A stretch of DNA of 64,000 nucleotides from Selenomonas sputigena. GTDB taxonomy: Bacteria > Bacillota > Negativicutes > Selenomonadales > Selenomonadaceae. This document shows positions 1 through 8,406 of the stretch, piece by piece. The stretch spans positions 124,001-188,000 of the forward strand of contig NZ_CP110383.1 of the NCBI RefSeq assembly GCF_026015965.1, written 5' to 3'. The notes below the pieces were generated by a model. The model made no database searches. It was not told where the DNA came from and saw only the letters and a list, made by a program, of their open reading frames with translations. The stretch's first letter is position 1, and each line of letters opens with the position of its first letter. The position numbers and the translations under genes were made by a program.

Positions 1-41
1 GTTCTACCTTGGCGACAACTTCACGTTATAGGAGCGTCCTT

Positions 42-1133
42 ATGCAGATACGACTTTTGGACAAATACATCTTTCGTGAGGTCTGCCTCGCCTTCTTCTT
101 CGGTATATGCGGCACGTCTGCCGTATTCGTTGGCTCAGGCACACTCTTTCGCATCGCACAGTACATTACGGAATACGGCGCATCGTTTGGCTCTGTCGTA
201 AAGATGTTCATCTTTAGCCTGCCCGCTATCGCCATCTATACATTTCCCATGTCGATGCTCTTGGCGGCACTCTTGACGTTCGGCAGGCTGTCGAGTTCGA
301 GCGAGATCACGGCGATGAAGTCGTGCGGCGTGAGCTTCTACCGCATCGCTGCGCCCGTCATTGTGCTCGGCGTCGTCGTCAGCATCTTTTCCATCCTCTT
401 CACGGAGCATGTCGTACCGCGAGCGAACAACGCCTATGAGAATGTCATCGCCTACGAGATTCAGGGAAACGCCGCACCCAAGTCGCAGGATCACATCGTT
501 ATCAAGGAGATCAAGGACGGCGAGATGCAGCGCCTCATGTATGCGCGTCGCTACGATGCTGCAACGGAAACGCTCGAAGGCGTGACGCTGCAGTCGTTCG
601 AGCAGGGTGAGACGAAGTACGTGCAGGATGCCGCTTATGCGAAGTGGGAGGGCACGCAGTGGACGATGTATAGGGGAGCGATCTACGAGGTTTCCGGCGG
701 CAAGTCGGAGCATACGATGCGCTTCGACAAGCAGGTGCTGCCCATCAACGCTGGTCCCGGGCGCATCGTGCGTGAGCAGAAGAAGCCGGAGGAGCTGACG
801 ATGAAGGAGCTGCGTCAGCAGATCGAACTCATGCGCACGCAGTTCGTCGATACGAAGAAATTGGAGACGGAGCTTTATCAGCGCATCACGATTCCGATGG
901 CGAGCCTCGTCTTCGCCATCATCGGCGTGCCGCTCGGCATCCAGCCGACGCGCAGCAGCTCCTCGCGCGGCATCGGCTTGAGCCTCTTGATCTTCTTTTG
1001 CTACTATGTTCTCATGACGCTCGCGGGGGCGCTCGGGCAGTCGGGCGCGCTGAACCCCGCCTATGCCGTCTGGCTGCCGAATGTCGCGGGTCTTCTCATC
1101 GGAGCGTACCTGATGCGCGAGGCGGCGCACTGA
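42..1133 (+). CDS. LptF/LptG-family permease (LPS transport)
   Basis: Inner-membrane subunit of the Lpt exporter that extracts LPS from the inner membrane and passes it to the periplasmic bridge. The 363-aa product shows the family plan: three N-terminal membrane segments (about residues 14-35, 58-78, 100-122), a polar periplasmic domain (about 125-265) and three C-terminal membrane segments (about 285-360). The start ATG at 42 is chosen because AGGAG lies 9 bases upstream; an in-frame TTG at 9 would add 11 residues but has no visible ribosome site. The gene may be preceded by other lpt genes outside the window. F and G paralogues cannot be told apart here, so no symbol is given. It is an early sign that the host has an LPS outer membrane. 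Confidence 0.9.
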   Translation: MQIRLLDKYIFREVCLAFFFGICGTSAVFVGSGTLFRIAQYITEYGASFGSVVKMFIFSLPAIAIYTFPMSMLLAALLTFGRLSSSSEITAMKSCGVSFYRIAAPVIVLGVVVSIFSILFTEHVVPRANNAYENVIAYEIQGNAAPKSQDHIVIKEIKDGEMQRLMYARRYDAATETLEGVTLQSFEQGETKYVQDAAYAKWEGTQWTMYRGAIYEVSGGKSEHTMRFDKQVLPINAGPGRIVREQKKPEELTMKELRQQIELMRTQFVDTKKLETELYQRITIPMASLVFAIIGVPLGIQPTRSSSSRGIGLSLLIFFCYYVLMTLAGALGQSGALNPAYAVWLPNVAGLLIGAYLMREAAH

Positions 1134-1199
1134 CAAGAAAGAGGCGGATTTTCCCGCCATAAAGGGGAAAACTCTCGGGAGAGAAAGGAGCATGTCTTG

Positions 1200-2435
1200 A
1201 TGTACGGGATCGTCTTGATACTCGTGCTGATCATCACGGGCGGCGCCATCGCCGTCATCGGCGACCGCGTGGGCACGAAGGTCGGCAAGAAGCGTCTGTC
1301 ACTCTTCGGCCTCAGGCCGCGTCATACGTCGACTATCGTCACCATCGTCACGGGCTTCGTCATCACGACGCTGACGTTCATCATCCTTGCCGCCGCTTCA
1401 GAAAACGTGCGCACGGCGCTCTTCGGCATGGAGCAGCTCAACCGCTCGATGCGGGAAACGGAGGAAAAGCTCAAGGATGCGTCGGCCGAACTTACGGCGG
1501 CGCGCGCCGAGCAGGCGGCGGCGGACAAGGCGCTTGCCGATCTCAAGGGCAGTGTACGCTCACTAGAAGAGGAAGCCGAAAAGCTTTCTGCGGGCAACCG
1601 TGCGCTCGCAGCGAAGAACGATGAGCTCGCAAAGGAAAACACTGCGCTCGATGGGGTGAACCGTACACTGGCGGCAGAAAACGATGCGCTCGGTGCGGCG
1701 AACGAAACGCTTGGCACGGAGAATGCGGCGCTTGCGACGAGCAACGCGCAGCTTGCCGGCGATAAGAAGGCGCTGGAAACGCGCACGCAGGAGCTGCGCC
1801 GCGGGCTTGAGATCATCCGCGAGGGCGACATCGTCTATCGCGCGGGCGAGGTCATCGCGGCGGGCGTCATCAAGGGCGGACGGCCCGAGGACGATGTGCG
1901 CGCCGATGTCGCTGCACTCGCACAGCTCGCGAGCCGCAACGTCTCAGCACACCTCGGCAAAGATCTGCCCGACGGCGAGATCTGGGTCTACTCGCCCGAG
2001 GTCGATGACGCCGTCGCACGCATAGCTAAAGGCCCGGGCGATATGGTCGTGCGCATCGTCGCAGCGGGCAATCTCGTGCGCGGCGAAGCCGTGCGCGCCG
2101 CCCTCGACTTGCATCCGAACAGCATCGTCTATCGGCAGGGAGAATTCATCCTCGCGCAATCGTACCGTCTGACGGGTACGGGCGGTGCGCAGGCATCACA
2201 GGAAGTCGTCATGGACTTCTTGAAGCGCGTGAATGCCGCTGCTTCGGCACACGGCATTCTGCCCGATCCGATCCGCGGCACGGTCGGCGTCATCGATGGT
2301 GAGCAGATGTATGGCATCATGCAGACACTCGAACCGCTTTACGGCATGATCCTCCTCTCCGCCTATGCGCGAGATGACACCGATGCACTCGGTCCTCTGC
2401 GGCTCAACATCAAGGTTGAGCGAGCAGCCGAATGA
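1200..2435 (+). CDS. DUF3084 membrane-anchored coiled-coil protein
   Basis: Protein of about 411 aa with two N-terminal membrane segments (about 3-20 and 46-67), then a long coiled coil (about 75-205) built of seven-residue units such as LAAKNDELAKENTAL, then a C-terminal alpha/beta domain. The arrangement matches the DUF3084 family, which has no established function. AAAGGAG lies about 9 bases before ATG 1200; a TTG at 1197 directly before it is an alternative. Its stop overlaps the next start by four bases (ATGA), so the two are probably translated together. It follows the Lpt-type permease by 66 bases, which suggests an envelope role, but this is inference. Confidence 0.75.
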   Translation: MYGIVLILVLIITGGAIAVIGDRVGTKVGKKRLSLFGLRPRHTSTIVTIVTGFVITTLTFIILAAASENVRTALFGMEQLNRSMRETEEKLKDASAELTAARAEQAAADKALADLKGSVRSLEEEAEKLSAGNRALAAKNDELAKENTALDGVNRTLAAENDALGAANETLGTENAALATSNAQLAGDKKALETRTQELRRGLEIIREGDIVYRAGEVIAAGVIKGGRPEDDVRADVAALAQLASRNVSAHLGKDLPDGEIWVYSPEVDDAVARIAKGPGDMVVRIVAAGNLVRGEAVRAALDLHPNSIVYRQGEFILAQSYRLTGTGGAQASQEVVMDFLKRVNAAASAHGILPDPIRGTVGVIDGEQMYGIMQTLEPLYGMILLSAYARDDTDALGPLRLNIKVERAAE

Positions 2436-2854
2436 TGGAGAACGGGACGCTCGCCGCCGTCGATCCCGGTCGCGAGAAGTGCGGGATTGCGGTTCTCGAT
2501 GTACACGGCGTGGTGCTTTTCCAAAAAGTGATCGAGACGCTTAATCTTGCGCGTGAAATCAACGATAAACATTCTAGGTATGCGTTTACTGTTCTTGTGC
2601 TTGGAAACGGCACGACGAGCAAGGAAGCGAAGGAACGCATAGAAGAGGCCGTGCCTGGTTTGCGCGTGGTGCTTGTCGACGAGTACCGTACGACGGACAT
2701 GGCGAAGCGGGCGTACTGGCAGGCACGTCCGCCGCGTGGCTGGCGGAGGCTTCTGCCCGCCTCGATGCTCGTGCCGCCCGAGCCTGTCGATGATTTTGTT
2801 GCCATCATCCTTGCACGGCGCTTTCTTGAAAAAGCGCCGTTAAGCGATGTTTGA
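2432..2854 (+). CDS. RuvC/YqgF-fold (RNase H-like) protein
   Basis: Small protein of 140 aa that opens with a strand carrying an acidic residue, AVDPGREKCGIAVLD (about residues 8-22), the signature of RNase H-like resolvase-fold proteins in the RuvC/YqgF group. A second acidic patch follows (VDEYRTTD, about 88-95) and a third near the C-terminus (PVDDFVA). These could be the metal-binding carboxylates. The family includes Holliday-junction resolvases and pre-16S rRNA nucleases, and the true substrate cannot be fixed here. It overlaps the DUF3084 gene by ATGA, a pairing that looks conserved in operon form. Confidence 0.6.
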   Translation: MMENGTLAAVDPGREKCGIAVLDVHGVVLFQKVIETLNLAREINDKHSRYAFTVLVLGNGTTSKEAKERIEEAVPGLRVVLVDEYRTTDMAKRAYWQARPPRGWRRLLPASMLVPPEPVDDFVAIILARRFLEKAPLSDV

Positions 2855-2944
2855 GAGCAGGAAACCTGGTTTCCGCAAATGTTAAAGATGTGTTGACGAA
2901 CCTTTGGGCAGCACAATCCTTCCACAATGAAAAGGAGAGTTCAC

Positions 2945-3481
2945 ATGGCAGAAAAAGAAGAAAACCTCGAGGTAGAAACGAAAGGCGCGAAGAAGACGGC
3001 GAAGGCAGCAAAGGCAGCAGAGGCAGTAGAGACTGCGGAAGCTGTCAAATCCGAAAAAGCCGCGAAGTTTGACGCGATGCTCAAGGAGCTTGACATTCAG
3101 GCGTTCCAGAAGCAGGAAGTCGGCGATGAGTACGGTACGGTGCTCTACCGCTCCTCGATGGAAATCAAGGGGCAGTTCCTGCCCGTCATCGTCATCCTTG
3201 ACGCCTCCATCTATGGGATTGTGCGCGTCATCGTCGGCAGCAAGGTCGTCAACGAGAAGAACGAGAGCGACCTCGCAGCATACATCAACGAGATGAACAG
3301 CCGCTACAAGGTGTTCAAGTACTACACGGTGGAAGACGGCAGCCTCGTCCTCGATGCCTGCCTGCCCGCCTCCGACGAGGGATTCGAGCCGGACATCGTG
3401 CGCACGATTCTCGACGTCATCCTGCAGCACCTCGATGAGACCTTCGGCGATACGATGAAGACCATCTGGGCGGACAACTGA
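2945..3481 (+). CDS. YbjN-like protein with Lys/Ala-rich N-terminus
   Basis: Cytosolic 178-aa protein. Residues 1-38 are a low-complexity Lys/Ala/Glu stretch. The remainder is a compact alpha/beta domain with an LPVIVILDASIYG strand pair and a C-terminal helix ending in MKTIWADN, which resembles YbjN-type domains related to type III secretion chaperones. The start ATG 2945 is chosen because AAAGGAG stands just upstream; the ATG at 2927 lies before that site. A strong terminator follows directly. The function is unknown, and the family assignment rests on visual similarity only. Confidence 0.55.
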   Translation: MAEKEENLEVETKGAKKTAKAAKAAEAVETAEAVKSEKAAKFDAMLKELDIQAFQKQEVGDEYGTVLYRSSMEIKGQFLPVIVILDASIYGIVRVIVGSKVVNEKNESDLAAYINEMNSRYKVFKYYTVEDGSLVLDACLPASDEGFEPDIVRTILDVILQHLDETFGDTMKTIWADN

Positions 3482-3493
3482 GAAACGAATCAA

Positions 3494-3545
3494 GAGGGGC
3501 TGCTCCGAAAAGCGAGATTTCGCTTCTTGGAGCAGCCCTCTTTGC
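3494..3545 (+). terminator. Intrinsic terminator after the YbjN-like gene
   Basis: A 13-base stem (GAGGGGCTGCTCC pairing with GGAGCAGCCCTC) is extended by an inner AAGCGA/TCGCTT helix and followed by TTTG. It lies 13 bases after the stop. Confidence 0.85.
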
Positions 3546-3558
3546 TTGGGAAACGCAT

Positions 3559-3600
3559 GAAAAAACTGCCGCAAGCCTTCTGGCTTGCGGCAGTTTTTTT
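3559..3600 (-). terminator. Intrinsic terminator for the DUF1858 gene (bidirectional)
   Basis: The stem ACTGCCGCAAGCC / GGCTTGCGGCAGT has a TTCT loop, is flanked by A-run and T-run on both sides, and lies just downstream of the minus-strand gene stop. It can work in both directions. Confidence 0.85.
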
Positions 3601-3608
3601 CGTGCAAA

Positions 3609-3809
3609 TCAGCCCGCGGTGACAGCTTCGTTCAGACCCTTCATCAAGGCGTCGATGTCGATGCCGTGCGCGAGTGCACCCTGCTCGATGTTCTCGAAGT
3701 GCGAGGCGGCGCAGCCGATGCAACCCATGCCGGCACTCATGAATACGGGAACGGTGGCGGGATATTTCTGGACAACCTCTCCGATGCCCATATCTTTCGT
3801 TATGGTCAT
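3609..3809 (-). CDS. DUF1858 (hybrid-cluster-associated redox disulfide) protein
   Basis: A 66-aa protein. MTITKDMGIGEVVQKYP followed by a C-x-x-C pair (GMGCIGCAASHFENIEQGA, Cys at about 30 and 33) is the DUF1858 pattern, a small disulfide-type domain found alone or fused to hybrid cluster proteins and redox enzymes. A good AGGAGG-type site precedes the ATG on the minus strand. It is a single-gene unit with its own promoter and terminator. The biochemical role is not established. Confidence 0.8.
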   Translation of the reverse strand: MTITKDMGIGEVVQKYPATVPVFMSAGMGCIGCAASHFENIEQGALAHGIDIDALMKGLNEAVTAG

Positions 3810-3928
3810 ACAAAAACCTCCTTTGTTACAGGGAAACTCCCAAGAAGCCGACAGAAGTCAGCCGGTTGATTGGTTCCATGTAAGGGCGAGTATACGGCAG
3901 AGCCGCATACGAAAAACACCTTACTACT

Positions 3929-3955
3929 GGCTAGATTATATCATGTTTCCTAGCC
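3929..3955 (-). promoter_or_regulatory. Promoter -10 with flanking inverted repeat, DUF1858 gene
   Basis: On the minus strand a perfect TATAAT (plus positions 3935-3940) lies about 125 bases before the DUF1858 start. It is bracketed by GGCTAG (3929-3934) and CTAGCC (3950-3955), an inverted repeat that could be an operator. No good -35 box is visible, so an activator or a short operator is possible. Confidence 0.45.
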
Positions 3956-4031
3956 GATAGCTAGAGGATATTTCGATTCTTGAGAATAGTTGCTGTCATG
4001 TTGCGTGGAACGCGGCGCATCTATCGGATGC

Positions 4032-4072
4032 AAAAAGGAGCTGTCATACATGCTTGCGACAGCTCCTTTTCG
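4032..4072 (-). terminator. Intrinsic terminator of the FlxA-like gene
   Basis: AAAAAGGAGCTGTC pairs with GACAGCTCCTTTT around a 12-base loop; read on the minus strand it ends in a U-run just after the stop of the upstream minus-strand gene. Confidence 0.8.
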
Positions 4073-4090
4073 TATTTTGCATTTCGTACG

Positions 4091-5056
4091 CTATGCCTGC
4101 CAGTAGTGGGCGTGCGACTGACGATAGGCAGCGGAATCCTTGCTCTTGATCTGTGCGTCCAACTGGCGCAGCTGCTGCTGAAGCGCCGCCTTCTCATCGG
4201 GTGAGGCTGCTTCGGCGAGCTGCGCCTGCATCTGCTGCTTCTTGGCCTTGAGCTTCTGAATCTCGTCGTCCACGTTCTTGTCGGAGGACATCGTCACCTC
4301 TTGGCCGTCCTCTGCGGCTTTCGCCGCAGGAGCCGCGCTCGCATTCGCATCTGCGTCCTCGGCAGGGGCAGGGGCGTCGGATGCCGGCGCGTTGGCTGCC
4401 TGGACTCCGTACGCCTGCGCGGCTCGCATCTGGTTGATGCCGAGCTGCAGTGAAGCGAGTTCCTTCTGCCTGTTTTGCATGGCCTCCGGATTCGTCAGCC
4501 GAAGCGCTTCTATGGGATGGTTTGTCGCATAGTCAAGCTCGCGCTCCATGCGCTGTGCTGCCGACTGCGCCTTTGCTGCGAACGCGCCGCTCTCTTTCGA
4601 CTGCTGCAGCGATGCTCCTGCAGAAAGCAGATCGGCGAGGCGTGCATCTTCTCGGCTCTTCTTGTCGACCTTTTTGTCCTGGACGCTCGCCGTGCCGAAG
4701 CGGTCACGAGCGCTGCCGGACGCATCGCTTTCGTCCTCGCTCTTCTTGTCCGCCCGCATCGCTTCCGCCATTTGCTTCTGCAAATCGGCAAGCTGCTGCA
4801 TCATCGTTTTCAGCAGGGCGTCCTTCGCCTCCGGGCGCATCTCGTCGTTGCCCTTGACTTCTTCGATGCGTGCCTGCAAGCGTGAAATGTTTTCCTCCAA
4901 GGGATTAGCTTTTTTCGAGCTGGCAGGATTTGCAGCAGGAGCGCCGTTGGACGACTGCACGAGATTTTCCGTTTTGTTCTGCATGGCTGCAGCAGTCATG
5001 CCGCCTGCAGCACGGCGATGCGGGACGGGCGACATCAAAAATCTGGATATCTGCAT
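4091..5056 (-). CDS. FlxA-like coiled-coil protein
   Basis: A protein of about 321 aa, rich in Ala, Gln, Lys and Glu, with three predicted coiled-coil stretches (about 40-95, 150-210, 265-305) separated by low-complexity linkers (PASDAPAPAEDADANASAAP). The pattern of short paired helices (ISRLQARIEEVKGN...MMQQLADLQKQM) resembles FlxA-like proteins, which in enterobacteria are tied to flagellar regulation. No signal peptide is seen. The start is the ATG at 5056 (MQISRFL), preceded by AGGAGGG; an ATG 15 bases earlier lies before that site. Monocistronic between a terminator and a plus-strand riboswitch. The family call is tentative. Confidence 0.5.
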   Translation of the reverse strand: MQISRFLMSPVPHRRAAGGMTAAAMQNKTENLVQSSNGAPAANPASSKKANPLEENISRLQARIEEVKGNDEMRPEAKDALLKTMMQQLADLQKQMAEAMRADKKSEDESDASGSARDRFGTASVQDKKVDKKSREDARLADLLSAGASLQQSKESGAFAAKAQSAAQRMERELDYATNHPIEALRLTNPEAMQNRQKELASLQLGINQMRAAQAYGVQAANAPASDAPAPAEDADANASAAPAAKAAEDGQEVTMSSDKNVDDEIQKLKAKKQQMQAQLAEAASPDEKAALQQQLRQLDAQIKSKDSAAYRQSHAHYWQA

Positions 5057-5157
5057 GATGACCCTCCTCATTAAAAAAAGATTAGACTTCTTCCCTTGAT
5101 TTATTCGTTTATTTGGGAGGAAAACTTAAGTGGCTGCTGCCTTAGGGCGAATTTTCC

Positions 5158-5185
5158 TTGCATTTTTCCACAACTGCGCTATAAT
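5158..5185 (+). promoter_or_regulatory. Promoter of the thi operon
   Basis: TTGCAT (5158-5163), a 16-base spacer and a perfect TATAAT (5180-5185). Transcription would begin just ahead of the TPP riboswitch. Confidence 0.75.
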
Positions 5186-5196
5186 GAATATTGCAA

Positions 5197-5276
5197 AAGG
5201 GGAGTCCACGAATGGGCTGAGAGGGAGCTTTTCGCTCCGACCCGAAACCTGATTTGGATCATGCCAACGTAGGGAA
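5197..5276 (+). ncRNA. TPP riboswitch (THI element)
   Basis: The conserved thi-box parts are present in order: GGGGAGTCC, then GGCTGAGAGGG, a variable P3-type hairpin (GGAGCTTTTCGCTCC), then CCCGAAACCTGATTTGG, ATCATGCCAACGTAGGGA. Thiamine pyrophosphate binding is known to switch off downstream thi genes through this RNA. Its position 60 bases before thiS and the following terminator fit transcription attenuation. Confidence 0.95.
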
Positions 5277-5291
5277 TAGAGGGCGATTTTG

Positions 5292-5330
5292 ACCGCATAC
5301 ACCACTTTGGCGTGTGCGGTTTTCTTTTTG
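5292..5330 (+). terminator. Attenuator of the TPP riboswitch
   Basis: ACCGCATACACC pairs with GGCGTGTGCGGT (with G-U pairs) and is followed by TTTCTTTTT. The U-run runs straight into the GGGAGGG ribosome site of thiS, so termination occurs just before the first gene. Confidence 0.85.
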
Positions 5331-5342
5331 GGAGGGATGAAG

Positions 5343-5537
5343 ATGGTGAAGGTCAATGGCGAGGATACTGCGGCGGACGGCAGGATGCTCTTGGACTATC
5401 TGCGAGAAGCCGGCTATGTGCCCGCACGCATCGCCGTCGAGAGAAACGGCGAGATCGTGCCGCGGGCGACGTATGAATCGGTGCGGCTTGCGGCAGGCGA
5501 TGTCGTGGAGATCGTGAGCTTCGTCGGCGGCGGCTGA
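5343..5537 (+). CDS. thiS: Sulfur carrier protein ThiS
   Basis: A 64-aa ubiquitin-like protein that carries sulfur as a C-terminal thiocarboxylate for thiazole formation. It starts MVKVNGEDTAADGR and ends VGGG, the Gly-Gly tail needed for activation. The preceding hydrophobic in-frame stretch is the attenuator hairpin and is not coding. ATG 5343 is six bases from GGGAGGG; ATG 5337 abuts the site directly. First gene of thiS-thiG-thiH-thiE under TPP control. No thiF adenylyltransferase lies in this cluster, so ThiS activation must depend on a gene elsewhere. Confidence 0.92.
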   Translation: MVKVNGEDTAADGRMLLDYLREAGYVPARIAVERNGEIVPRATYESVRLAAGDVVEIVSFVGGG

Positions 5538-5630
5538 GGCGATGCGGCGCGGGCGCACAGCATTTCTGCGTGGGTGCGCTGTTGATGGAGGGAAGGCTTC
5601 TCCCAAAGGGAGGGCGAAGGGGGAAATCGT

Positions 5631-6428
5631 ATGGAAAAGAAGCAAGGGGAAGACATGTTGAAGCTTGGCGGCAAAATGTTCCGCTCGCGCTTCATCCTCG
5701 GCTCGGGCAAGTATTCGCTCGAACTCATCCGCGCCGCCGTGGAAAATGCGGGCGCGGAGATGGTGACGCTCGCCGTGCGGCGCACGAATACGCGCGAAGG
5801 GCAGAGTATCCTCGATTACATTCCTGAGCATGTGACGCTCCTGCCGAACACGTCGGGCGCACGCACGGCAGAGGAGGCGGTGCGCATCGCACGCATGGCG
5901 CGCGAGCTTGGCTGCGGCGACTTCGTCAAGGTGGAAATCATGCGCGACGCGAAGTATCTTCTGCCGGACAACGAGGAGACGGTTCGCGCGACGAAATTGC
6001 TTGCCGCTGAGGGCTTTACCGTCCTGCCGTACATGTTTCCCGACCTCTATGCGGCGCGTGCCCTTGAGGCGGCGGGAGCGGCGGCAGTCATGCCGCTCGC
6101 CGCTCCCATCGGCTCGAATCAAGGGCTGCAGGCGAAAGCGTTCATCAAGATTCTCGTCGAGGAGATCGACGTGCCGATCATCGTCGATGCGGGCATCGGC
6201 AGGCCGTCGGAAGCGTGCGAGGCGATGGAACTCGGCGCTGCCGCCGTCATGGCGAATACGGCGATCGCGACGGCGGGCGACGTGGCGCGGATGGCGGGGG
6301 CGTTCAAGTCGGCGATCGAGGCAGGGCGCGCGGCGTATCTTGCGGGACTTGGGAGAGTCCTAGAGCGCGGCGCGGCCGCTTCCGATCCGCTGACGGGATT
6401 TCTGCACGAGGAAGAGGCGACGAGATGA
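5631..6428 (+). CDS. thiG: Thiazole synthase ThiG
   Basis: Forms the thiazole phosphate of thiamine from deoxyxylulose phosphate, dehydroglycine and ThiS-thiocarboxylate. The 265-aa product is a TIM-barrel with the ThiG hallmarks [15 protein letters not shown] (about 15-29), the DFVKVEIM strand with the Schiff-base lysine (about 102), [22 protein letters not shown] and [13 protein letters not shown]. An in-frame ATG at 5655 with its own AGGGGA site would give a 257-aa form, so the exact start is open. Overlaps thiH by ATGA. Confidence 0.95.
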   Translation: MEKKQGEDMLKLGGKMFRSRFILGSGKYSLELIRAAVENAGAEMVTLAVRRTNTREGQSILDYIPEHVTLLPNTSGARTAEEAVRIARMARELGCGDFVKVEIMRDAKYLLPDNEETVRATKLLAAEGFTVLPYMFPDLYAARALEAAGAAAVMPLAAPIGSNQGLQAKAFIKILVEEIDVPIIVDAGIGRPSEACEAMELGAAAVMANTAIATAGDVARMAGAFKSAIEAGRAAYLAGLGRVLERGAAASDPLTGFLHEEEATR

Positions 6429-7681
6429 GAGAAGATGCAAGCTACTTCATAGATTCGGCGCGCTTGAGCGGCACGGCGCTTGAAAGGAAGCATCGGCTGG
6501 AAAACGATCCGGCGAGCCGCACGGACGTCATGGCGTATGCGAGCGATATGGAGCGGATTGATTCCGATGTGCGCGAAAAGGTGCTTTCTGCGGCAGCGGA
6601 GTACGATCCTGCCGCTTACAGTGCCGCCGACGTCGAGCGTACTCTCGCGCACGAGCGGTGCAGCATCGAGGACTTCGCGGCGCTCCTTTCTCCTGCCGCC
6701 GCGCCCTTTTTGGAACGCATGGCGAGGCGTGCCCAGCGGGAGACGGGGCGTCACTTCGGCAACACGGTCTACGTCTTCACGCCGCTTTACATTGCGAATT
6801 ACTGCGACAATTACTGTATTTACTGCGGCTTCAATCGCTACAACGACATCGTGCGCCGAAGGCTCACGGAAGCGGAGATCGCGCGGGAGATGGAGGTCAT
6901 CGCGGCGTCGGGCATCGAGGAGATCTTGCTGTTGACGGGCGAAAGCCCCGCGATGAGCGACATCGCCTACATCGGCGAGGCGTGCCGTCTGGCGCGGCGG
7001 CATTTCCGCAATGTCGGACTCGAAATCTATCCCGTGAATACGGTGGACTATTGCTATCTGCACGAGTGCGGTGCGGACTATGTGACGGTGTTTCAGGAGA
7101 CGTATGACGCCGTGCGCTACGAGGAGCTTCACCTCGCGGGCCGAAAGCGCGTCTTTCCCTATCGTTTCGAGGCGCAGGAACGCGCCATCCTCGGCGGCAT
7201 GAGGGGCGTCGGCTTCTCAGCTCTTCTGGGACTCGCCGACTTTCGGCGCGACGCCTTGGCGACGGCGCTGCACGTCTACTTCCTGCAGCGCAAATATCCG
7301 CATGTCGAATACTCGCTCTCCTGTCCAAGGCTTCGCCCCATCGTCAACAATGCGGGAATCAACCCGCGCGACGTACACGAAAGGGAGCTTTGCCAAGTGC
7401 TATGCGCCTATCGCATCTTTCTGCCCTATGTCGGCATCACGGTTTCCTCGCGCGAATCGGCGAGCTTTCGCGACGGTATCGTGAAGATCGCGGCGACGAA
7501 GGTGTCGGCGGGCGTCTCGACGGGCATCGGCGACCACGAGGAGAAGTACGAGGGAAAGGAAGCGCGGGCGGCGGGTGACGAGCAGTTTGAAATCGCCGAC
7601 GCTCGCTCGCTCGCTGAGATGTACGCAGGACTCTCGCGCGGCGGTCTGCAGCCCGTGCTGAACGATTACGTCTATGTATAG
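6425..7681 (+). CDS. thiH: Tyrosine lyase ThiH (radical SAM)
   Basis: Cleaves tyrosine to dehydroglycine and p-cresol for thiazole synthesis under anaerobic conditions. The 418-aa protein has the radical SAM cluster motif CDNYCIYC with Cys 127, 131 and 134, followed by the BATS-type C-terminal half. Use of ThiH rather than glycine oxidase ThiO agrees with an anaerobic host. The ATG at 6425 overlaps the thiG stop (ATGA). Its end overlaps thiE by eight bases. Confidence 0.93.
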   Translation: MREDASYFIDSARLSGTALERKHRLENDPASRTDVMAYASDMERIDSDVREKVLSAAAEYDPAAYSAADVERTLAHERCSIEDFAALLSPAAAPFLERMARRAQRETGRHFGNTVYVFTPLYIANYCDNYCIYCGFNRYNDIVRRRLTEAEIAREMEVIAASGIEEILLLTGESPAMSDIAYIGEACRLARRHFRNVGLEIYPVNTVDYCYLHECGADYVTVFQETYDAVRYEELHLAGRKRVFPYRFEAQERAILGGMRGVGFSALLGLADFRRDALATALHVYFLQRKYPHVEYSLSCPRLRPIVNNAGINPRDVHERELCQVLCAYRIFLPYVGITVSSRESASFRDGIVKIAATKVSAGVSTGIGDHEEKYEGKEARAAGDEQFEIADARSLAEMYAGLSRGGLQPVLNDYVYV

Positions 7682-8333
7682 GGGAAGAATCATCGCATGC
7701 ATCACGAATCGCCGTCTGGTCGAGGGCGATTTCCTCGCGCAGATCGAGTGCGTCGCCGCGATGGAGCTGGTGGACTGGATCATCGTGCGCGAAAAGGACT
7801 TGAACGTGGAGGAGTATCGGATGCTTTTCGCAAAGGTCGCACGCATCGCGCATAAGGGCGGCAAGAAGTGTCTCGCGCACGGTCGGATTGCGCTCGGCGT
7901 GATGTCAGAACTCGGCGCGGACGGCATCCATCTGCCGCTCGATGCCTTGCGCGAATGGCGAGCGGCGAGCGGGCGGCGGTCAGCGCCGCAAGCGGGCGCT
8001 GTGCAGCTCGTTGGCGCATCGGCGCACTCCGCCTCCGAGCTTGCCGAAGCCGCCGCCCTTGGCGCAGACTACGCGACGCTCAGTCCCATCTTCGCCACGG
8101 CGTGCAAGCCGGGTGTTGCCCCTCTCGGCACGGCCGCCCTCGCCGCCGCCTGCAAGGCGTCGCCGCTCCCCGTATTCGCGCTCGGCGGCATCGGCATGGA
8201 CAAGCTCGACGCTTGCATCGAAGCCGGCGTGGCGGGCTGCTGCATGATGTCGGAGCTGATGCGGTGCATTTATTCGATCCGCGCTGTACCTTTAGGGCTT
8301 GAGTTCTTGAAGGTTCATGGTACAATAAAATAG
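7674..8333 (+). CDS. thiE: Thiamine phosphate synthase / TenI-like protein
   Basis: A 219-aa TIM-barrel of the ThiE/TenI family: WIIVREKDL (about 39-47), DGIHLPL (about 83-89), LVGASAHSASEL, YATLSPIFATACKPG and the phosphate-binding FALGGIG. ThiE couples the thiazole and pyrimidine halves into thiamine phosphate; TenI-type relatives are thiazole tautomerases. The motif SPIFATACKPG is shared by both, so the choice rests partly on operon position, last in thiSGHE with an eight-base overlap. No thiC, thiD or thiF is present in this window. Confidence 0.8.
   Translation: MYRGRIIACITNRRLVEGDFLAQIECVAAMELVDWIIVREKDLNVEEYRMLFAKVARIAHKGGKKCLAHGRIALGVMSELGADGIHLPLDALREWRAASGRRSAPQAGAVQLVGASAHSASELAEAAALGADYATLSPIFATACKPGVAPLGTAALAAACKASPLPVFALGGIGMDKLDACIEAGVAGCCMMSELMRCIYSIRAVPLGLEFLKVHGTIK
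8299..8326 (+). promoter_or_regulatory. Promoter of the flotillin gene
   Basis: TTGAGT (8299-8304), 16 bases, TACAAT (8321-8326), inside the 3' end of thiE. Sixteen bases across the -10 (TTCATGGTACAATAAA) are identical to the bamA promoter near 40363. Confidence 0.6.
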
Positions 8334-8336
8334 AAG

Positions 8337-8365
8337 GGCGGGAAAGGACGATGTCCTTTCCCGCC
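8337..8365 (+). terminator. Perfect 13-bp hairpin after thiE
   Basis: GGCGGGAAAGGAC and its exact complement with a GAT loop, followed by a weak tract ATATCCTTTT. It can end the thi operon, but it also lies inside the 5' leader of transcripts from the 8321 promoter. Confidence 0.7.
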
Positions 8366-8406
8366 ATATCCTTTTGTGCTGCTTTCAAGGAGGTGAAAGC
8401 GGCGCC

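Noticed and set aside
1600-1790. Apparent DNA repeat with 21-base period
   Set aside because: Explained by heptad repeats of the DUF3084 coiled coil, not by a DNA-level repeat.
5105-5130. Flagellar sigma-28-like promoter for the FlxA-like gene (TTAAGTTT on the minus strand)
   Set aside because: The -10 half (ACGAATAA) matches poorly and the spacing is two bases too long.
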